Positions 23,235 through 37,537 of a DNA stretch of 64,000 bases are shown here, piece after piece. The notes beneath the pieces were generated by a model, which saw only the letters and a list, made by a program, of their open reading frames with translations, ran no database searches and had not been told where the DNA came from. Positions within the stretch are counted from its first letter, which is position 1; every line of letters begins with the position of its first letter. Source of the stretch: Struthidea cinerea (Eukaryota; Chordata; Aves; Passeriformes; Corcoracidae); assembly GCA_013397865.1 (NCBI GenBank), contig VZTI01005310.1, positions 977,394 to 1,041,393 on the forward strand, given 5' to 3'. The translations under genes and the position numbers were made by a program.

Positions 23235-26200
23235 AGTTATAGTCACAGACCCAAAAGATGAAGGGTTTATTGGGCTGTTTGGGCACAATTTGTGTGGGTA
23301 TGGATTGATACACTTCCTTTATTTCACTTATTTCCCTGAATTCCCCCCTCTCTCTGCTGTTGTGGGTCTCTGGCTGTGCTGGTAAAGTGACAGGGAAGAT
23401 ACTCCCTATTGCCCAGGAAATACAAAAGTGTTTAATTCCCCCTGGGTTTCAGATCCAGCACTTTTATTACCTGCTGTCCCCGGCAGAGCTGACCCTCCTC
23501 CAGGACTGCACCAGAACATGGAGCCGCTGGATATTTTGAGTGAAAAACAGGAGGGAAGACACAAAGTAGAGCTGTCACTAATACCCAGGAAATTCTTGGA
23601 GATGCAGGGGGGGATAAAAAGTTCACTGGGAGCATTATTATCGCTCTTGATCACACTGATGAAGTTGGGACAAGGTTGTACACCGCTAAAACACCAAAAA
23701 AAAAAAGCAGCTGCTGTGATGTCAAGTGCTCTGTCTCGTCCTATGTGACAGGTCTGTCACTGCCATGGGCCAATATCCAGGGGAAACGTAGCGCCTGTGA
23801 GTTATTTGGAAAAAACACGGTAGCCATCGTGTAAATTTATAATTTTTTTTGGTGGGTCAATAATTACAGGGAGCAGTTCCCAAAATGTACAGATCAAGGA
23901 GCAAATTGTCACAGCGAGAGAGGTTCCTTTTTTCCCCATCTCTTGCAGACATCCGTAAATGCAGGGACTGATTCAGGAAGAGCTGGTGATGATGAAAGGC
24001 TATCCATCATCTTTAGGAGCTGCTGGAATAACACAAGGGTTATTAAAATTTCCAGCCATGGCCCTGTTTGCTGTTGGAAGTTCAAAGCACCTTGTTTCCT
24101 CCAGTGTTTCATCTATAAATTATCCGGGCTGCCTGTCATATGCTCAGTATCTCTACAGGTTCTGTCAGTCCTTCAGTAGCTAAAAAGGTGCCCAGTATTA
24201 AAAGGGACTCTCTGGCTGGGCTGTGAAACGCTGTGCTTTGCCACTGAGGAAAATACTTGATGAATTTTTAGTATTTTTATTCTCATGAAAAGCATCATCT
24301 TGGGCATTTCAGCCTAAGTGTGTAGAGCAGGAATTGTTCCCACAAAATGAGGGGAGCTTTGGTGATCCAAGCTCTGATCCTGACTCTGGATGCACTTGGC
24401 TAGATCATAAAATCTAAACTGTACCTTTGCCTGCCAAGTATGTATATTAATAATTCCCTATACAGGAGGAAGATGACAAAACCCTTTATGATTTTACGAT
24501 CCTTCACTGGTAAATGTGATATTGAAGGGCTGGATGGAAAATGGAAATATATCAGACAGTCCCTGACTTTTTCAAAAACCCTTTTGCAGAATATAACCTG
24601 TAGTCTAACTCACCATGAAATGTATTATTCACTTAAATACTGCATTGCAAGATTGTATTCCAGCTAACAATATTTCCTACTGCTCCCTATCAGATGGAAC
24701 AGGCTGCTGCAACTACTCCATAATTGTTCTACTAATGTACACTTTATTAAACTCCTGCTGTTTTCTTGACTGGTTTATCTACTAAAAATAGTCTGATTAA
24801 TAAAATGGATATCAGCTGTATCCATCTTTATGTAATTCCCCCATGGAACTGTACAGTCCTAAAAAGTAATATGATTTTTTCTTTTTTTGTTAGTGTTAAG
24901 CAAAGTCAATTATTCTCTGCAGTGGTGCTGGTGGACTAGTGGGAGGATTTGATAAATGTGAATTCAATTCAGTTTGGCAGCCAGAAGAATCCTGGTGTTC
25001 ACTGGGTCTGTTGTGCCATGACAACCACGGAGTAGGTGAGGATGCCACCAGCCCAGAGAGCCTGGATGAAGGCCTTTCCTTAGATTTTAACCTCACAAAA
25101 TCTGAAAATAAATATGAGTGGGGAGCCACGATAAAATCCCATCTGCATAATGAGATGCTATGGGTTTTGAATTCCCTCTGGAGTTTCAGCTGGGTCGGCC
25201 AGGTTGTCCTCTGCCTGCTCCTCTCCAAATCCCAGAATTCTGACAGCATTTTGCTGGCTGCTCCCAGGAACATTTGAACACTGCCCTGGTAGGTGCAGAT
25301 GGAAAGCAGTATTTCCTTCTTCGTCTGAGTTTGATATTCAGATACTAGCGAGATGTTGTCGAAAGGGCAATTAGGACACAGGCAACCAATGAGAGGACAC
25401 AACCCAATTTGTCTGTGCCATTTGAGACACTTCCGTGTTCCCCGTGAGCTTTTGGAAGGACGTTGCAGTGGGTTTGATCGCCGTCTCTTCAGCATCCGAG
25501 GTGGGTTTGGTGGCATCCCCCCTGTCTGCAGAACTGGAAATAAAAGGGAGATGGAGTATGAAGCTTGCAGAAACTCTGGGTTAAATTACTCCATTAAAAA
25601 CCGCTCTTGGCTTCAGTGGGATTTATCCCCAGCATTTATTTATAGAGTTTTCCCCAGTGGTATTTAGCAGGAATTCACTGCTGTGAAAAACCTTGGAACG
25701 GCCGTCGCACAATCCCTCTGCATCGCTTGTGGAAGCGGCATCTTCCTGCTTCAAAAGAAGGAACCATAAATATGGAATGAAGAACAAAATCTTTTGCAGA
25801 CACCTGGGGAGGCTCTGAGGTGCTGCTCTGAGGAGGGGCACATCTTCCCCTGCTCCCTTCTCCTATATGGAGGGGGAAGGTCAGCAGAACACTACAGAGA
25901 ATAAGATTTTTTTCGGTGAGCATCCCCCACCCGAAATGGGGATGCAATTTAAGAGCAATTATTTTTTGACTCTGCCTCAGTTGTGCTCTGGGAGGATCCT
26001 TACGGTGTCCAAACCAGCTCCTTCGCTCCAGGAGCTTCAAAGACACACCATAAGTCCTCTGCTTCCGTCAAGCTTCAAACATCGAACTGAAACTCCCAGG
26101 ACTTTCCAGTGCTTGATACTCGCAGGAACCTTTCTGCTTCTCGCGCTGGAGGGCACACGTGCGGCTTTGCACCACACTTTGGAGATTTTCACGCTTCTAG

Positions 26201-29200
26201 AGTGCTCATCACAGAGCCTTTGTGAAAGAGAGGGCAGGCAGAGAGGGGAGCCTCCTCCTTCTTCCTTAAATTCATCAGCTACATCAAAGGATTCTATGCA
26301 AAAACTGGGAAAATGTGCTTTCTTTTAATGGGGCTCAATCGAACCTCTGGATCTTTGCTGTTCTCTTAGCAGTGTTGCCTTTCGAAGAGCAAAAAAATCA
26401 ATACCAATAAGGGATATTTTCTCTCCTGAAGGAGAGCAAACCTTAGCTAAATTCCAGGCTAGATTGCCGTGGAGACAAGCACCGCAGTAAAGGGTTTGGA
26501 AATGTCTCAGCCGTGGACATTGCATTTAAAGCACAGAAATATGGGTTTGGTCCACGGTGAGTGCAAACACGCAGCTCAGCAGCAGCCACCCTCTAGCTGG
26601 CACTCATTTCCACCCAGCAGTTTCAACCTTTTCCAAACAGAGAGTTCCTGACCACTCTTCATTTGCTGAGACCATTAATTCACTCCAAGTGCCAACAGGG
26701 TTCTCACGTTTCATCCCGGCTTTTGACATCTTCTATTTTAATCAAGCTCATCCTGTAGGAAACGAGGTGCTGACAACCGGGCTTACCTTGCAACATCATG
26801 CTTGGAAGGAAATTTGTTGCCTGTACCCTTTTGAAACTCACAATTTTGTTGGCCGTGGCGTCTCTGGAGAGAGCAGGCAGGCTGTGTGAAACCCCCAAAG
26901 CCGCTGTCAGTAACACAGGCCTTGCTCAATATCTAGCTGAAATTACTGCAATTACAATTGGGGATGGGAATATCTGTCTGGTTCTGCCATCAGCTTGTTC
27001 TGGAGAGCAGAATCATAAAAACAGGTTGCTTATTTGGAAGGGGGGAGAAAGTACTAAAGAGTTTGGGACTAAAAGAACTTTTTGCTCTACAGGAATAGTG
27101 CCTTTGAGAGGGCAGGGCTCTTGTTTAATTTGTCAGCACCGTTCTGGAGAGCAGAGTAACACATTGCAAGGTTGCCACCTCCTTGCCCAGCAATGGAATC
27201 TGGTAGTAAGGAATATTTTCTGCCTGGGAAGGGGTTGAATCTTTTTAACACCTCTCAGACTCAAAGCACAGACACTTGACCAAAAACTCCACGGGGCAAA
27301 ACTTACTGTGCAACAGCTGAGGAGTGGTTTTGTAATCGCATTTTTATGCTGGGCAGTTCAGTTTGATTTAATTTCTTGTCAGCGGGGGTTAAACCATTTT
27401 AAATCCCTGATATTTGCCCATGTGCTGATGTGGGCTGGGAGAGTTCCATTGTTCCCTTGTTCCCATTGCCATGAGCCATGTCCAGCTCCTTATTCCAAGG
27501 GGGGAATATTCTGGGGGCTCTCAGACCCCTGCAATGTTGGAGCTGTAGCAGCACCGTTTCTTCTGGGGTAATCCCTGAAAATACAGAACACGCCGACCAA
27601 ATTGCAAGCCTTAAAGAGGCAATGTATGACCCCAAATGATAAAAAGAGGCAGGAACAAAAAGGGTTCCTACCCAAGAGAATCAGTGAGATGGCTCTGAGC
27701 AGTGTGAGAGAGAGTGATTTCAGCAATGCTTCCTAAAACAGAAGAGGAGGAGTAGTAATTTGGTGTTAGGCTGTGGGGCTTTATCTCCTGCTTGCTGCAG
27801 TGACAGCTCTTTGTTGTAATTTTACCTGTCTTATGTCCTGGAGCAGAAAAGCTCCCTGAGGAGTAGTTTATCTGCAGGTGGTTTTTAATGTTCATCCCTG
27901 TTAATCCAAATACACTGGTTCCTTTTTTCCTTTGTTTTGCATAATTTTGAAAATGAATTAATTGCACTGGCAGTGAGGAATGGCTCTGGATGGGTTTGAA
28001 TCAAACAGCAGCATTATTCTCTGAGTTTCTTCATTTGCATCGTGGGAGAAGAGCAATCTTCCAGAAGTGCAGCCAAATCACAGGTGGTCTCAAAACAATT
28101 TTCAGCTTTGCCAAATATGTATCAGCTGCTTCATTTAAATATTTCCTTTGCCTCCATTCTCCATCTGCCGTGTCTGCTGATGCTTCCTTGGAACACAGAG
28201 ATGCTGGGAACAGGAATGCTTTACTCTTTCACAGGATGAAGTATGCAGATTTGAAGTGAGGGCAGGGCAGCGATGCTACCTCAGCTACAGAGGGGGCTGA
28301 AACATTTTTTTTGTGGAGCACTCAGCAAAGAAGAGCTGTAACAGTTAATGCCTGAGTGTGCTTCTCTGAGCAAGGAACAGGAGGAATGTGGTTTTCTCGA
28401 GCTTTGCTCAGGTTTGGTTTTGATTTGGAACTGAATTACAGCTCCTCTGCAAAGTGCTGCAGAACTGGAGGGGAAGTGAGGGTACGTGACACCTGAGTGT
28501 TGCTGTGGTGGGCTGGCTGTGGTCAGTAGAGAGCCTGTGCCTCACTCAGGATATCTGAGGCAATGGCAATTTAGGGAAGCTGCTGGGCCCCTTTTAACTG
28601 GCACCTTCAGAGGATGCAGGACTTCAGTGTGAAGCGTGAGCTGCATCATTTCCCTGTCCTCCTGAACTTGTTTTTCTAACCTTGAACCACTTTTTCTCTC
28701 ATTTCTCTGCCCCGAAACTTTCGGGTCACATATGTTTGAAAGTGATGAACAGAAGCTGCTCAATCCCCAGCCTTATTTCCAGCACCACAGTATGACAACC
28801 TGATTTAGCTGTCCAGGTCAAACAATTCTTTTCAGCTGACTGCACCAACCATCCTGGGCACAGTTGATGCCTCCTGTGTCAAAGCTTCATCCTGCTGATG
28901 CCTTTTATTTTTTAGGCTGGGCTGGAGGAGGGAGAGAGGACATGGCTCCACCAGGCTGTGACTAATACGTGTCACACACACCTTTGTTGTCACAATGGGA
29001 CACGGAGGTGCTCAAAGTCTTCCAGCACGGTGTGGTTAATACAGCCAGGTGGGATGTGATGTGTCCAGGGAAAGACTGCAGGAACAACCACTTCATGGAG
29101 GTGCTTTTGGCGAAGAGAAGACTGAGAAAATGTTTTGGAAGCTTAAAACAGGAAAAGGAAAACATGCAAAGAGCCAAATATAAGTTTTTCTTTGAAGCGA

Positions 29201-30000
29201 TCAAAGATGCCTTCTGAACTTAAAAGGGTTGGAGCAATGCAGTCTGGTATTGACCAAAGCCCTGAATTGCAAATATGGATGGCACTGGTTTTACTGGCAT
29301 GAAAGCCAGAAAAAAACCAATTACTCTCGTTTCTAAAGAGCATCCCCTGGTTTCTATACAAGCTTACTTCCTGTTTATTAAACATGGTGAAATTTTGTGC
29401 TCTGCTACATTTTCTTTGGAAAAAATAAACGTGCAATTACAAATCCAGCACTGTCCAAACCTCTGGAATGCTTGTAGAGGCTTTCCTTACAGTCTCATTA
29501 ACAGGTTTGGGCTTAATGGAGAGGTGCATTTTTTGCCGTTTCTCTATCAGCATCTGACTTAAGTGTCCTTCAGGCTTTCCTGGTTCATGAGCTGGTTTAA
29601 CTGGGAGGGGGTGGTGGGCTGGTTTTTGGGTTTGCTTGCTGTGTTGCATGCAGTACTTCTGGTTACAGGAACCCATGAGGAAAATGAAGGCCTTTACACT
29701 GCACTGTTTCTCTGAGAATTTTCATTTCCTTCTCAACCTGTGTCTTGTCCCTGAGTTTTCTGTGCAGAGGGGACTGAGCCAAATATCCCTGCACCGGAAT
29801 CATTATGCAAAGTAATTCTAATATTGGTCCTGATCCTCTAAGGTCTGTGTTTACCTATTTGTGTCATTAACTTGAATGCTCTCCTTTCCTTCAGACAAAA
29901 AAATGAGGCATTTGGAACTGCTGTTTCCCAGCCCCAGCTTTTTATCAGGCCCTGGTTACGAGCACCTCTCTTGCAGATGGAGGAAGAAAGTGAATCCACT
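23235..30000. other. CR1-free non-coding DNA holding the longest open frame
   Basis: The segment contains the 206-codon minus frame (24896-25516), a 153-codon plus frame (25867-26328), and a 146-codon plus frame (26798-27238) with a hydrophobic N-terminus. I recognise none of the products. An A11 run lies at 23696-23706. A modest CpG-rich patch occurs around 25690-25740 and again around 26065-26170. There is no transposon signature. Confidence 0.5.
24896..25516 (-). other. 206-codon open frame, probably not a gene
   Basis: This is the longest uninterrupted frame in the window. The predicted product begins MPPNPPRMLKRRRS and is rich in Ser, Arg and Leu. It has no signal peptide, no transmembrane run and no domain I recognise. 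A run this long can arise by chance in 64 kb of six-frame sequence. I see no promoter, CpG island or conserved motif supporting translation. It could at most be an exon of a lineage-specific transcript. Confidence 0.08.
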
Positions 30001-33000
30001 GTTCCATGACTGCATTGGCAATTGCTAAATGGAAATCCAAAATCAAGCACGGATCAATTCCCAAAGCTGTGCACAATCTGTTACTCGCTGCGCTGTTAAT
30101 ACTCATCGATCAAGTAACATTTTCTTGAATATTTTTGAACGAAAATTTCATTGACAATCTGTTCCTGTGCTGTGTACTGATGGCAAAGTCACCTGGGAGG
30201 CTCCAGGAGCTTCCAGATTTTTTCCCCTACAGTTCTAAGGTACAATTCAGAGGACTGTAATCATTGGAGTGATGCTTTTCCTTTAAAGCATGATAAAAAA
30301 TGCTTTATATATATTTTACTTATATACACAGAGGCTTTACTTGAAGATACATGCAGTCTTTTGAGCACCCCAAACTTGCTATAAATAAAACAGAGTAATT
30401 TTCACGTGGCGTCCTCGCTATGTACAACTCCAGAGACGATAAATTCTATGAGGATACAGATAAACTTCATCGTAGTAAGTGATTGTTCCCCAAAATTTTG
30501 AAGTCCAGGCATTTTGGAGGCTCCCGTGAAAACAACAGGATGTGCTTTCTGTCTCTCCTAAATTAGGTTGGATTAAATGAAAGGACTTTAATCCTAAGGT
30601 GCAAAACCATCTTGGGAGGACAAAAAGGTTTCTTCAGCGTCTGGTTTTCCAACAATCAAGGAAATTCTGGCTAAAATTGGGTGCCAGCTTTCCTTCTCTT
30701 TGCCTTTGGAGAATGTGGCAGCTGAGTGGGAAGGTGGTAAATAGGGACTTAATGAACACATGGAATGGTTGTTTTGGGTCTCAATCAGTAAAGATAAAAT
30801 GTCATTTTTGGGGTCGATGGCAGGAGCTGCAAGGATCTCAGGATCCCAGTGGGGGAGTGAACAGGGAGGTGCCTGAACTGGGGGAAATTAAATCTAAAAA
30901 CTGCCCAGAGATCTACAATGCTAGAAATTGTACAGAGCTGCACAGTGCCCTTTTTTTTTCTGAGACTGCAGATTTGGGCTGTATCTGGAAGAAATAAAGT
31001 ACTTCCTTCACCATTTGAGCTGAGAATGTATAAAATGGATTTAGGGCTGAGGTGTTCAATACTCAGCAGCTCTCATTAGTATTTTCACATGATGTTTTAA
31101 TCAAATTTTGAGACTTAATATAAAATTGCCAGTAAATTTCTATTTAGTGTCTGAATGGAGCAAAATTTATACCCGTGAGTAGTTACACCCTTTTCCTTTG
31201 GAGAAATAATTCCCCAAAAGGAGAATACATTTACAAGGGAGAAAATCGAATAATAGCTTGTGATGGAAGTTCAAAAAAGGGTGGGGAGGGAAGAGAAAAA
31301 CTGCATTGAAAACTGAAAGTGTTTTGTATAAAAATGGATATTAAAATCATTAGAATAGACCAAATCACTTTAGCATTGTGCCTTTATATTGTGCTTGTAA
31401 AGTGACATTACTTGAGGGGATGGAACTGGAAGTGAAACCTATCGCTGAATAATGGAATTAAATCCCATTTTCGTTTTCAAAATCTGAAACCAACATACAG
31501 TGCTGGGTCACTTTTCTTCTGAGCTGCTTAAAAGTCAACAATTTTCTTTAATCTCAGCAATTTATTTATCAGGAAAACCCAGGAGTTCAAAGGGAGATGA
31601 CTGAGGGCAGCGGAAGAGTTGAACCAAGCTCACACAGAGGCTTTGCCCTGGTTCTGTTCTCTGAGAGGAAGCAATGCTACTCTTTGCTGTGCAAAAATAA
31701 AAAGTCAGGCATGCCCTGGAGGAAGCAGGAGAGGATCAGTTCAACACCATTGTTAATGATCTAATGACGGACTCCCGATATGTGGTACAGATCAATGGAA
31801 TTCCACACCCTGCTTCCTCTTCTGTATCGCTGTGCTCCTCAAAGGGGCTGAAGTGGAGACACAAATTTCTTCTTTTCCATTTGAATTTCTTTCCTTCTGT
31901 ATTCCCCCCCACCAAAATTGTAATCAGAAGTCAGAAAATCTTTTTTCTTCCATCCATCGTTTTGCTCTCTAACAGTTGTGCCGTAGGCATTTTGTTTTCT
32001 CTTCCTGTCGCCCACAGACTGAGCTGAGACCATCCTGACTGCGGCCTGTTTCACCCCCAGAACACTCCTGGCAGGACATCCAGGTGACCTGTGCTCTTTG
32101 TGCCTTCCAAAAGCTGGCAGCAGAGCCTGGAAAGTTGCAATTTTCAAGGGCAGTGAGGTATTAGAGGCGGCCGTGAAGAAAAGCCTCCATAAAATCAGGA
32201 TGGTCAGGAGCGGACTTGCTGCTGCCACAACCAGAAAATGGGAGTGCAGAACCCTGGTGACACCAAGAGGATTTCCTGTGGCACTGTCCGTTGTTTGAGC
32301 AAAAAAATGGAGCAGGGAAGCCCTGGGAATCTCTGGTGTGCAGGTCCCTGGAAACCCCACCAATTTCCTTTAATGTTTCTGGGCGTCTGGACTGATTTGT
32401 ACGTTGCGGCTATTCCTAATTCTGCGGTCCTGAGATGAGAACGTGGTACTGTGGCAGCAGCTGGGTGTAGGTGGAAGGGGGGTTGGAAGAAATCAGGGAT
32501 TATTCACCACTGCAGTGGCATAAACCCCATAAATGACAGCACTAATTGCGGCCTTACAGTGGTGTAACTCTGGGAAAACAGCCTAAGGCATTAGACAAAT
32601 GTAGCAGCTCTTAAATGAGCGAAATAAGAATCAGGCTATCATTTTATCTCCGTGTACCCATATCATCCTGGAGCTTCCTGTAGCTATACACCAGCAGCTC
32701 TGGCTATTAGTTTATTCCAGATGTATTTTAAAAATCAGCCTATGAAATCCAAGCCAATAAACTCCAAGTGGCTGTCAGCGGTGAGCGAGTTATTTTATCT
32801 CCCAGCAGGCAGGCACGGAGCAGGTGATGGATTTTCCAAGGAAGCCCAGGCATTGTAATTCCACTACCGTGCCAAACCCTGTAATTGTTCAGGGCACTAC
32901 AGCCAGGTCCCTTTTCCCCTCTGTGCTTGTTCTCACGTCCCCACATTAATCCTGGCTGTGGCCAAAGAGCAGCTCTGGTGGCACCCTTGCAATTTGCCTG

Positions 33001-36000
33001 TCAGCATGCCTCCAGTGGTGCTGTCAGCTGGATAATCCATGGCTGGGATCCATCATTTATGTGCTGTTGTTTGGGTGATGTATGGAAGCCATGCATCACT
33101 GCAGGATTGCCAGGAGGAACGTCCCAGAGCCTGCCGAGCTTTGTGAGAGGGAGGAAAAAATTAAAATCCTTTATAAATGGGAGAAAGAGTTTAGGTATTT
33201 ATGGGAGTTGGAAAGGAAGGAGGGAAGGAGGGGAGTGGGGAGACGAGAGGGAATATGATATAGGCGTGTTTTGATTTCCAGAGGTACCTAAATCAACAGG
33301 AGATGCAGGTGGTTATTAAACCCGAAAATTAGGGACGGGAATTCCTGTATTTCCAGCATTGTGCCCTTCCCTCCTCTGGGACTGCTGGAAACGTGATTAA
33401 GGCATTATTTGGAGCAAGGAGACTCAAAAGGTTTGCTTTCAAGGTGGGAGCTCCTGCAGACAGAAATTTTGTGCTCTGATATGCTCATGCTATTTTTGCC
33501 CACCGCTAATGACAGAATTAGATGGTTATTATTAAAATTGCACTATTAAGAGAATTAATATTTTTCTACACTAATAGAGCATGAATATTAGTTTTTATTT
33601 AATGTGGTGCATTCACATACTGGAAGGCCACAGTGAATAAAGTCAAGTCTGATGGAGTTTGACAAATCACACAAAGTTCAGACATCTGGAGTCACTGTCG
33701 GGCTTTCTGTGATTCAGGTCATTTTTGAACTTCATCTGAGCAGACTCCCCTGGGATGATCTGAACAACCTGGCACAACGGGGGCTTTTTTTTCTCTCACA
33801 GAAATTGTGTGAGCAGAGATGGGGCTGTCTCGGGGTATCTCAGTATTTCCTCCTTTTTTTTTCCAAAGAAAACTCTATAGAGAGACCTTTGGTTTAATAT
33901 TTTAGATTTCTGGATGCGTTTTAGCTCAGTGCCTGCAGTCTGCCTGCTCTGGTGACATCCATCCATCACTCTGCCAAAGCATTCAGGTTTAGGAGGATTT
34001 CTGCACTTCTATTCTCAGATAAGGCAAATTCAGGGATGGAGGAGGTGTAAACTTTTGATTATTAGGGATTAATAAGAAGCAAATAAATAAGAATATATTG
34101 AGAGGACTCTAATGGCTCATGAGCTGGCAGGGACAGCACCTTAAAGTCACAGGGGGTTCTTGTCATTCTTCTGCTTGCTAAAATTGCACCTCATTTCTCC
34201 TCTCCTCATTCCAAACAAGCTGTAAAAGTCTCTGTCTGTGCTTTTCATGAGCCAGAAAGTGCAAAAGCCTTTCAGCCTCACTCCCTCTCCATTTCAGGTG
34301 ATTACAGTGTCGATTGTGCTCGGGTTTCTTTTCAGGCTGCCTCCGATAGTCCTGGTTTCTACTTCCATCTTTTGATCACTAATTCTGTCCCGGGGAAGCG
34401 CCTGTCTGTGCTGCAGCCCCTCGCGTTCATGTGGTTTGCAGTAATCAGGACCCAGGTAATGAAAAAGAGACTTTGTCAGGTGATGAGCAATCCCTTCAGT
34501 GCAGACTCAGACACCTGGGATTTGTTTCGGAGGAGAAAAACTGGCCAGAAAACTGTTTGGGAAATTAGTAGGGCACCTTGAAATTCCATCTGGAAGAACT
34601 CTAAGGTTTAATCTTACTTTTCGGGTCAAGAAACATCTTTTTATGCCTAAAGAGCCTTTAACGCTGAGAAGTTCTTGTTCTCTATTAGTGCAACGGATGT
34701 GCTGGTCTTGCGTGATTTTGGTTCTGACTGAGAGGAGAAATGGGGAAAATATGGGAAATGAAGAATGAATCAAAGTTTGAATGAATCAAAGTTTCCATCA
34801 AGCTCAGCTTTGCTTCAGAATTGGAATAAAAGGCCTGGATACGAGAAAATTAGCTGTGAAAAATGTGATGTGAACTGCGAATGTGACGCACCTACAAATT
34901 TGGACCTAGAGGTTGTTTATTTTGGTTAAGGATTTTGTTTAAAACATCACAAGTGCATAAACTTGGCTTTTCCCCTACAATTCTTCAATTCTTTCATCAT
35001 CTCATTGACATCGTGGGAGTTCTGAGAGCAGGGTTGGATGGGAGAGACTTGTTAATATAAAGGAAAAGCACTTCTTAGAGAAACTTATTTCCAGTGATGA
35101 GATTGTGTTTGTTGCTGCACCATCCCAACTTTATTCACTGTGAACTAAAACAACCCCCCTTGGAGGGAGCGGGGGGGACTCACAACTTTCACCCAGAGAG
35201 ATTACGCCTGCTCTTCATTACCACAAACTGGGGAGGTTTTGATTTAATTTAAATTTCATTTTAATTTCATTTAGTCTCAGGAAGGAGCACACAAAAGCTG
35301 GCAGTGCCTGTCGGGAGCATCTTTGGAGCAGGGTGTGTGTCCCCGAGCTGCTGTGGACTGGGTTATTGCCCTGGCACAAGAATACTCAAAATTCCTGGTA
35401 TTTCCATTGTAGCCCAGGAATGAACTCTGCTAATTATTGGGATGAAGGAAGTTTTTTAATATTCTGTTTATTACCCTTGTACCAGGCCTGCCTTGTCTCA
35501 TCAGAGCCCTGGGGGTGCTGCTGCAATGCCAAAAGTATTCCCTGTGCTTGATTTCCCTCCATCCTCTGCCTGTGGATCTCCCCCCACTTGCTGCTCTCCT
35601 TTGTTTCCCTCCCTTCCCCTTTTTCTTTTCCAGCGGGACAAACGTGAAAGGCGTGTGCCCAAATCCTCACCTTGCATTACACCAGCAAAACAAATCCCAT
35701 TTGGGGCAAGCCCTTCCTGAATGTTATCTCAGGGTTTCAGTCCTTTGGTTTGGCTCCTGAACATGATCCCAGCTCGGGTTTTGGCAGCACAACTGAGAGA
35801 GGTTCCTGCTTGTGATGATCCCTGGAAAGCAGCAGGAATATTTTGTCCAGCATCCACCTCTTCCCAATATTCTTGGTGACATGGCAATTTCCCAGGGCTC
35901 CTGGAGAATGTCACTATGAGAAAGAGCTCAGGACGTGCTGGATTTAACCAGGTTCATGCGTAGCTGTAGATGAAAAATCCCTCTTGTGAACTTTCCTTGT

Positions 36001-36999
36001 GAAAAACCCCTCTTCAATCTTCCTGTAAACCCCATTTAGGTGCCAAGACCAGCTTGGTCATGGTCTCAACCACCCAAATACCCACAGGACTCTCTCACTG
36101 CTGTCCCCGTGTACTGAGGAGTGAAATGTTCTTCCCATCTCTCCACAGAAGCTCAATGAACCCAAAGCAAGATTGGGGAATCCAAGAGTCAGGGAAAATA
36201 AATGTCTTTTAGGCATGAAACAGAAGGAGGTTTTATTGCAGGGAAATCTGAGCCAGCTCCTAAAAAATCAGCCCAAATTGGCTTTGAACCCAAGCAGGAT
36301 GTTTCAGTGAAACGTGAATTTTAATCTCAATGAGAGAAGAGAGTCAAAGGCTTAAGATTAAAAGAGAAAAAAGGCAAACAAACTGTTGCACAATGGAAAT
36401 CATTCTGCCATCAAGAAAACATTGGGTTTTTTTAATGTCTGTGTTTGACTTCTGGAGAGAACTTGTGCATAATGAACTCTTTTGAAGGCACAGGACGAGT
36501 GGTTCTGGTTTCATGCGAGTTTCCGATGGTAATTAAGCACCTTTAAAGAACTGCTCACAATTAAAGTGTGAGTGCTTTCTTGAATAGTCTTAATTTCAAC
36601 AAGCTTTTCATTCTGGATTCATGGGGAATTTTAACAGGCACTTCATCCTCCCTGGAAATGCATGTATTAGATAGAAGGCCAGAATCATAAGGGAAGATGA
36701 GGAACTTCAGTCTGAGGAGCCAGAAAAAGAGATTGAACAATTTCTCAAGAGTTACCTCAAAAGCATCAAAATATGCACATGTTAACAGACGTTCAGATGA
36801 TTATCTGCCATTAGCTAATTTGGGGCTCAGTAATTACATGACTAAAAGTGCAAAAACTGCATGTATTTTATTGGGGCCAAACTTAGTGACAAATTATTTT
36901 AAATGGCTTTTCTTTGTGCCAGATCAAGTGTTCTCATTTGTCTTGGGGGTACCTCGGTGTCTGCTTTGCGGTTTTTTTTCCTAGTGTGGGATTTGTTTT
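30001..36999. other. CR1-free non-coding DNA with small simple repeats
   Basis: No gene is supported. A 174-codon minus frame (31839-32363) and a 132-codon plus frame (30599-30997) are unrecognisable. Local features are an AT tract at 30295-30335, a purine-only tract (ggaaggaggg type) at about 33210-33251, a perfect 16-bp tandem duplication at 34763-34794, and an AT-rich repeat (tttaatttaaattt) near 35236-35275. Confidence 0.5.
34763..34794 (+). repeat. Perfect 16-bp tandem duplication
   Basis: The unit gaatgaatcaaagttt occurs twice in direct succession (34763-34778 and 34779-34794) with no mismatch. Perfect identity suggests a recent slippage or duplication event. No further copies are seen. 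Confidence 0.9.
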
Positions 37000-37479
37000 T
37001 TGTTTGGTGCTTTCCCTTTTTATTTTTAGTTCACTTCCTCCCCAAATGTTAAACAGATGCTGATGTGAATGGTAGCCGAGTATATTAATTACTGCAAGTA
37101 ATGAATCTCAGAAAATGTAATAAAGGCCTAACTGGTGTCAATAAAAGTAACATTAACAAATGCCTGTGCGGGTAGTGCAGGCAACGTTCAGCATCACACA
37201 AGCAGAAAAAACAACCGCCTCCCTTGGGGAATACCCTGCCTTTGGATTTCCTCGGGAAGCAGGGCTGGATGCTGAATCGGATGGGGAAGAGCAGAAATAC
37301 AGGTGCTCATCAGCCCTGGTGGCTGCTCCTCTTTGATTTTATTGATTTCTGCCCAGCAGAGGTTGTTGGAAGTTCAGGAGAGTTTGAGCTGTGGGATATG
37401 GAAACAAAGGGCGGTGGCACTTTGGCTGCTGTATTTCTGGCCTGCTCCAAAAAAGATCTGCCGGGGTGGTGTCCTGGGA

Positions 37480-37537
37480 TTTATATTTATAATATTTATA
37501 TTGTTTATATTCATATTATTTATCATATTTATATTCA
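37480..37537. repeat. AT-rich low-complexity tract (TTTATAT/TTCATAT)
   Basis: About 58 bp is composed almost entirely of TTTATAT-, TTTATAA- and TTCATAT-like words. It is an imperfect AT microsatellite with no fixed period. It produces the poly-Ile/Asn/Phe segments seen in overlapping open frames, which argues against those frames being genes. Confidence 0.75.

Noticed and set aside
31839..32363. 174-codon minus-strand frame with a hydrophobic stretch
   Set aside because: No recognisable family, no conserved motif, and no surrounding gene structure; consistent with chance.
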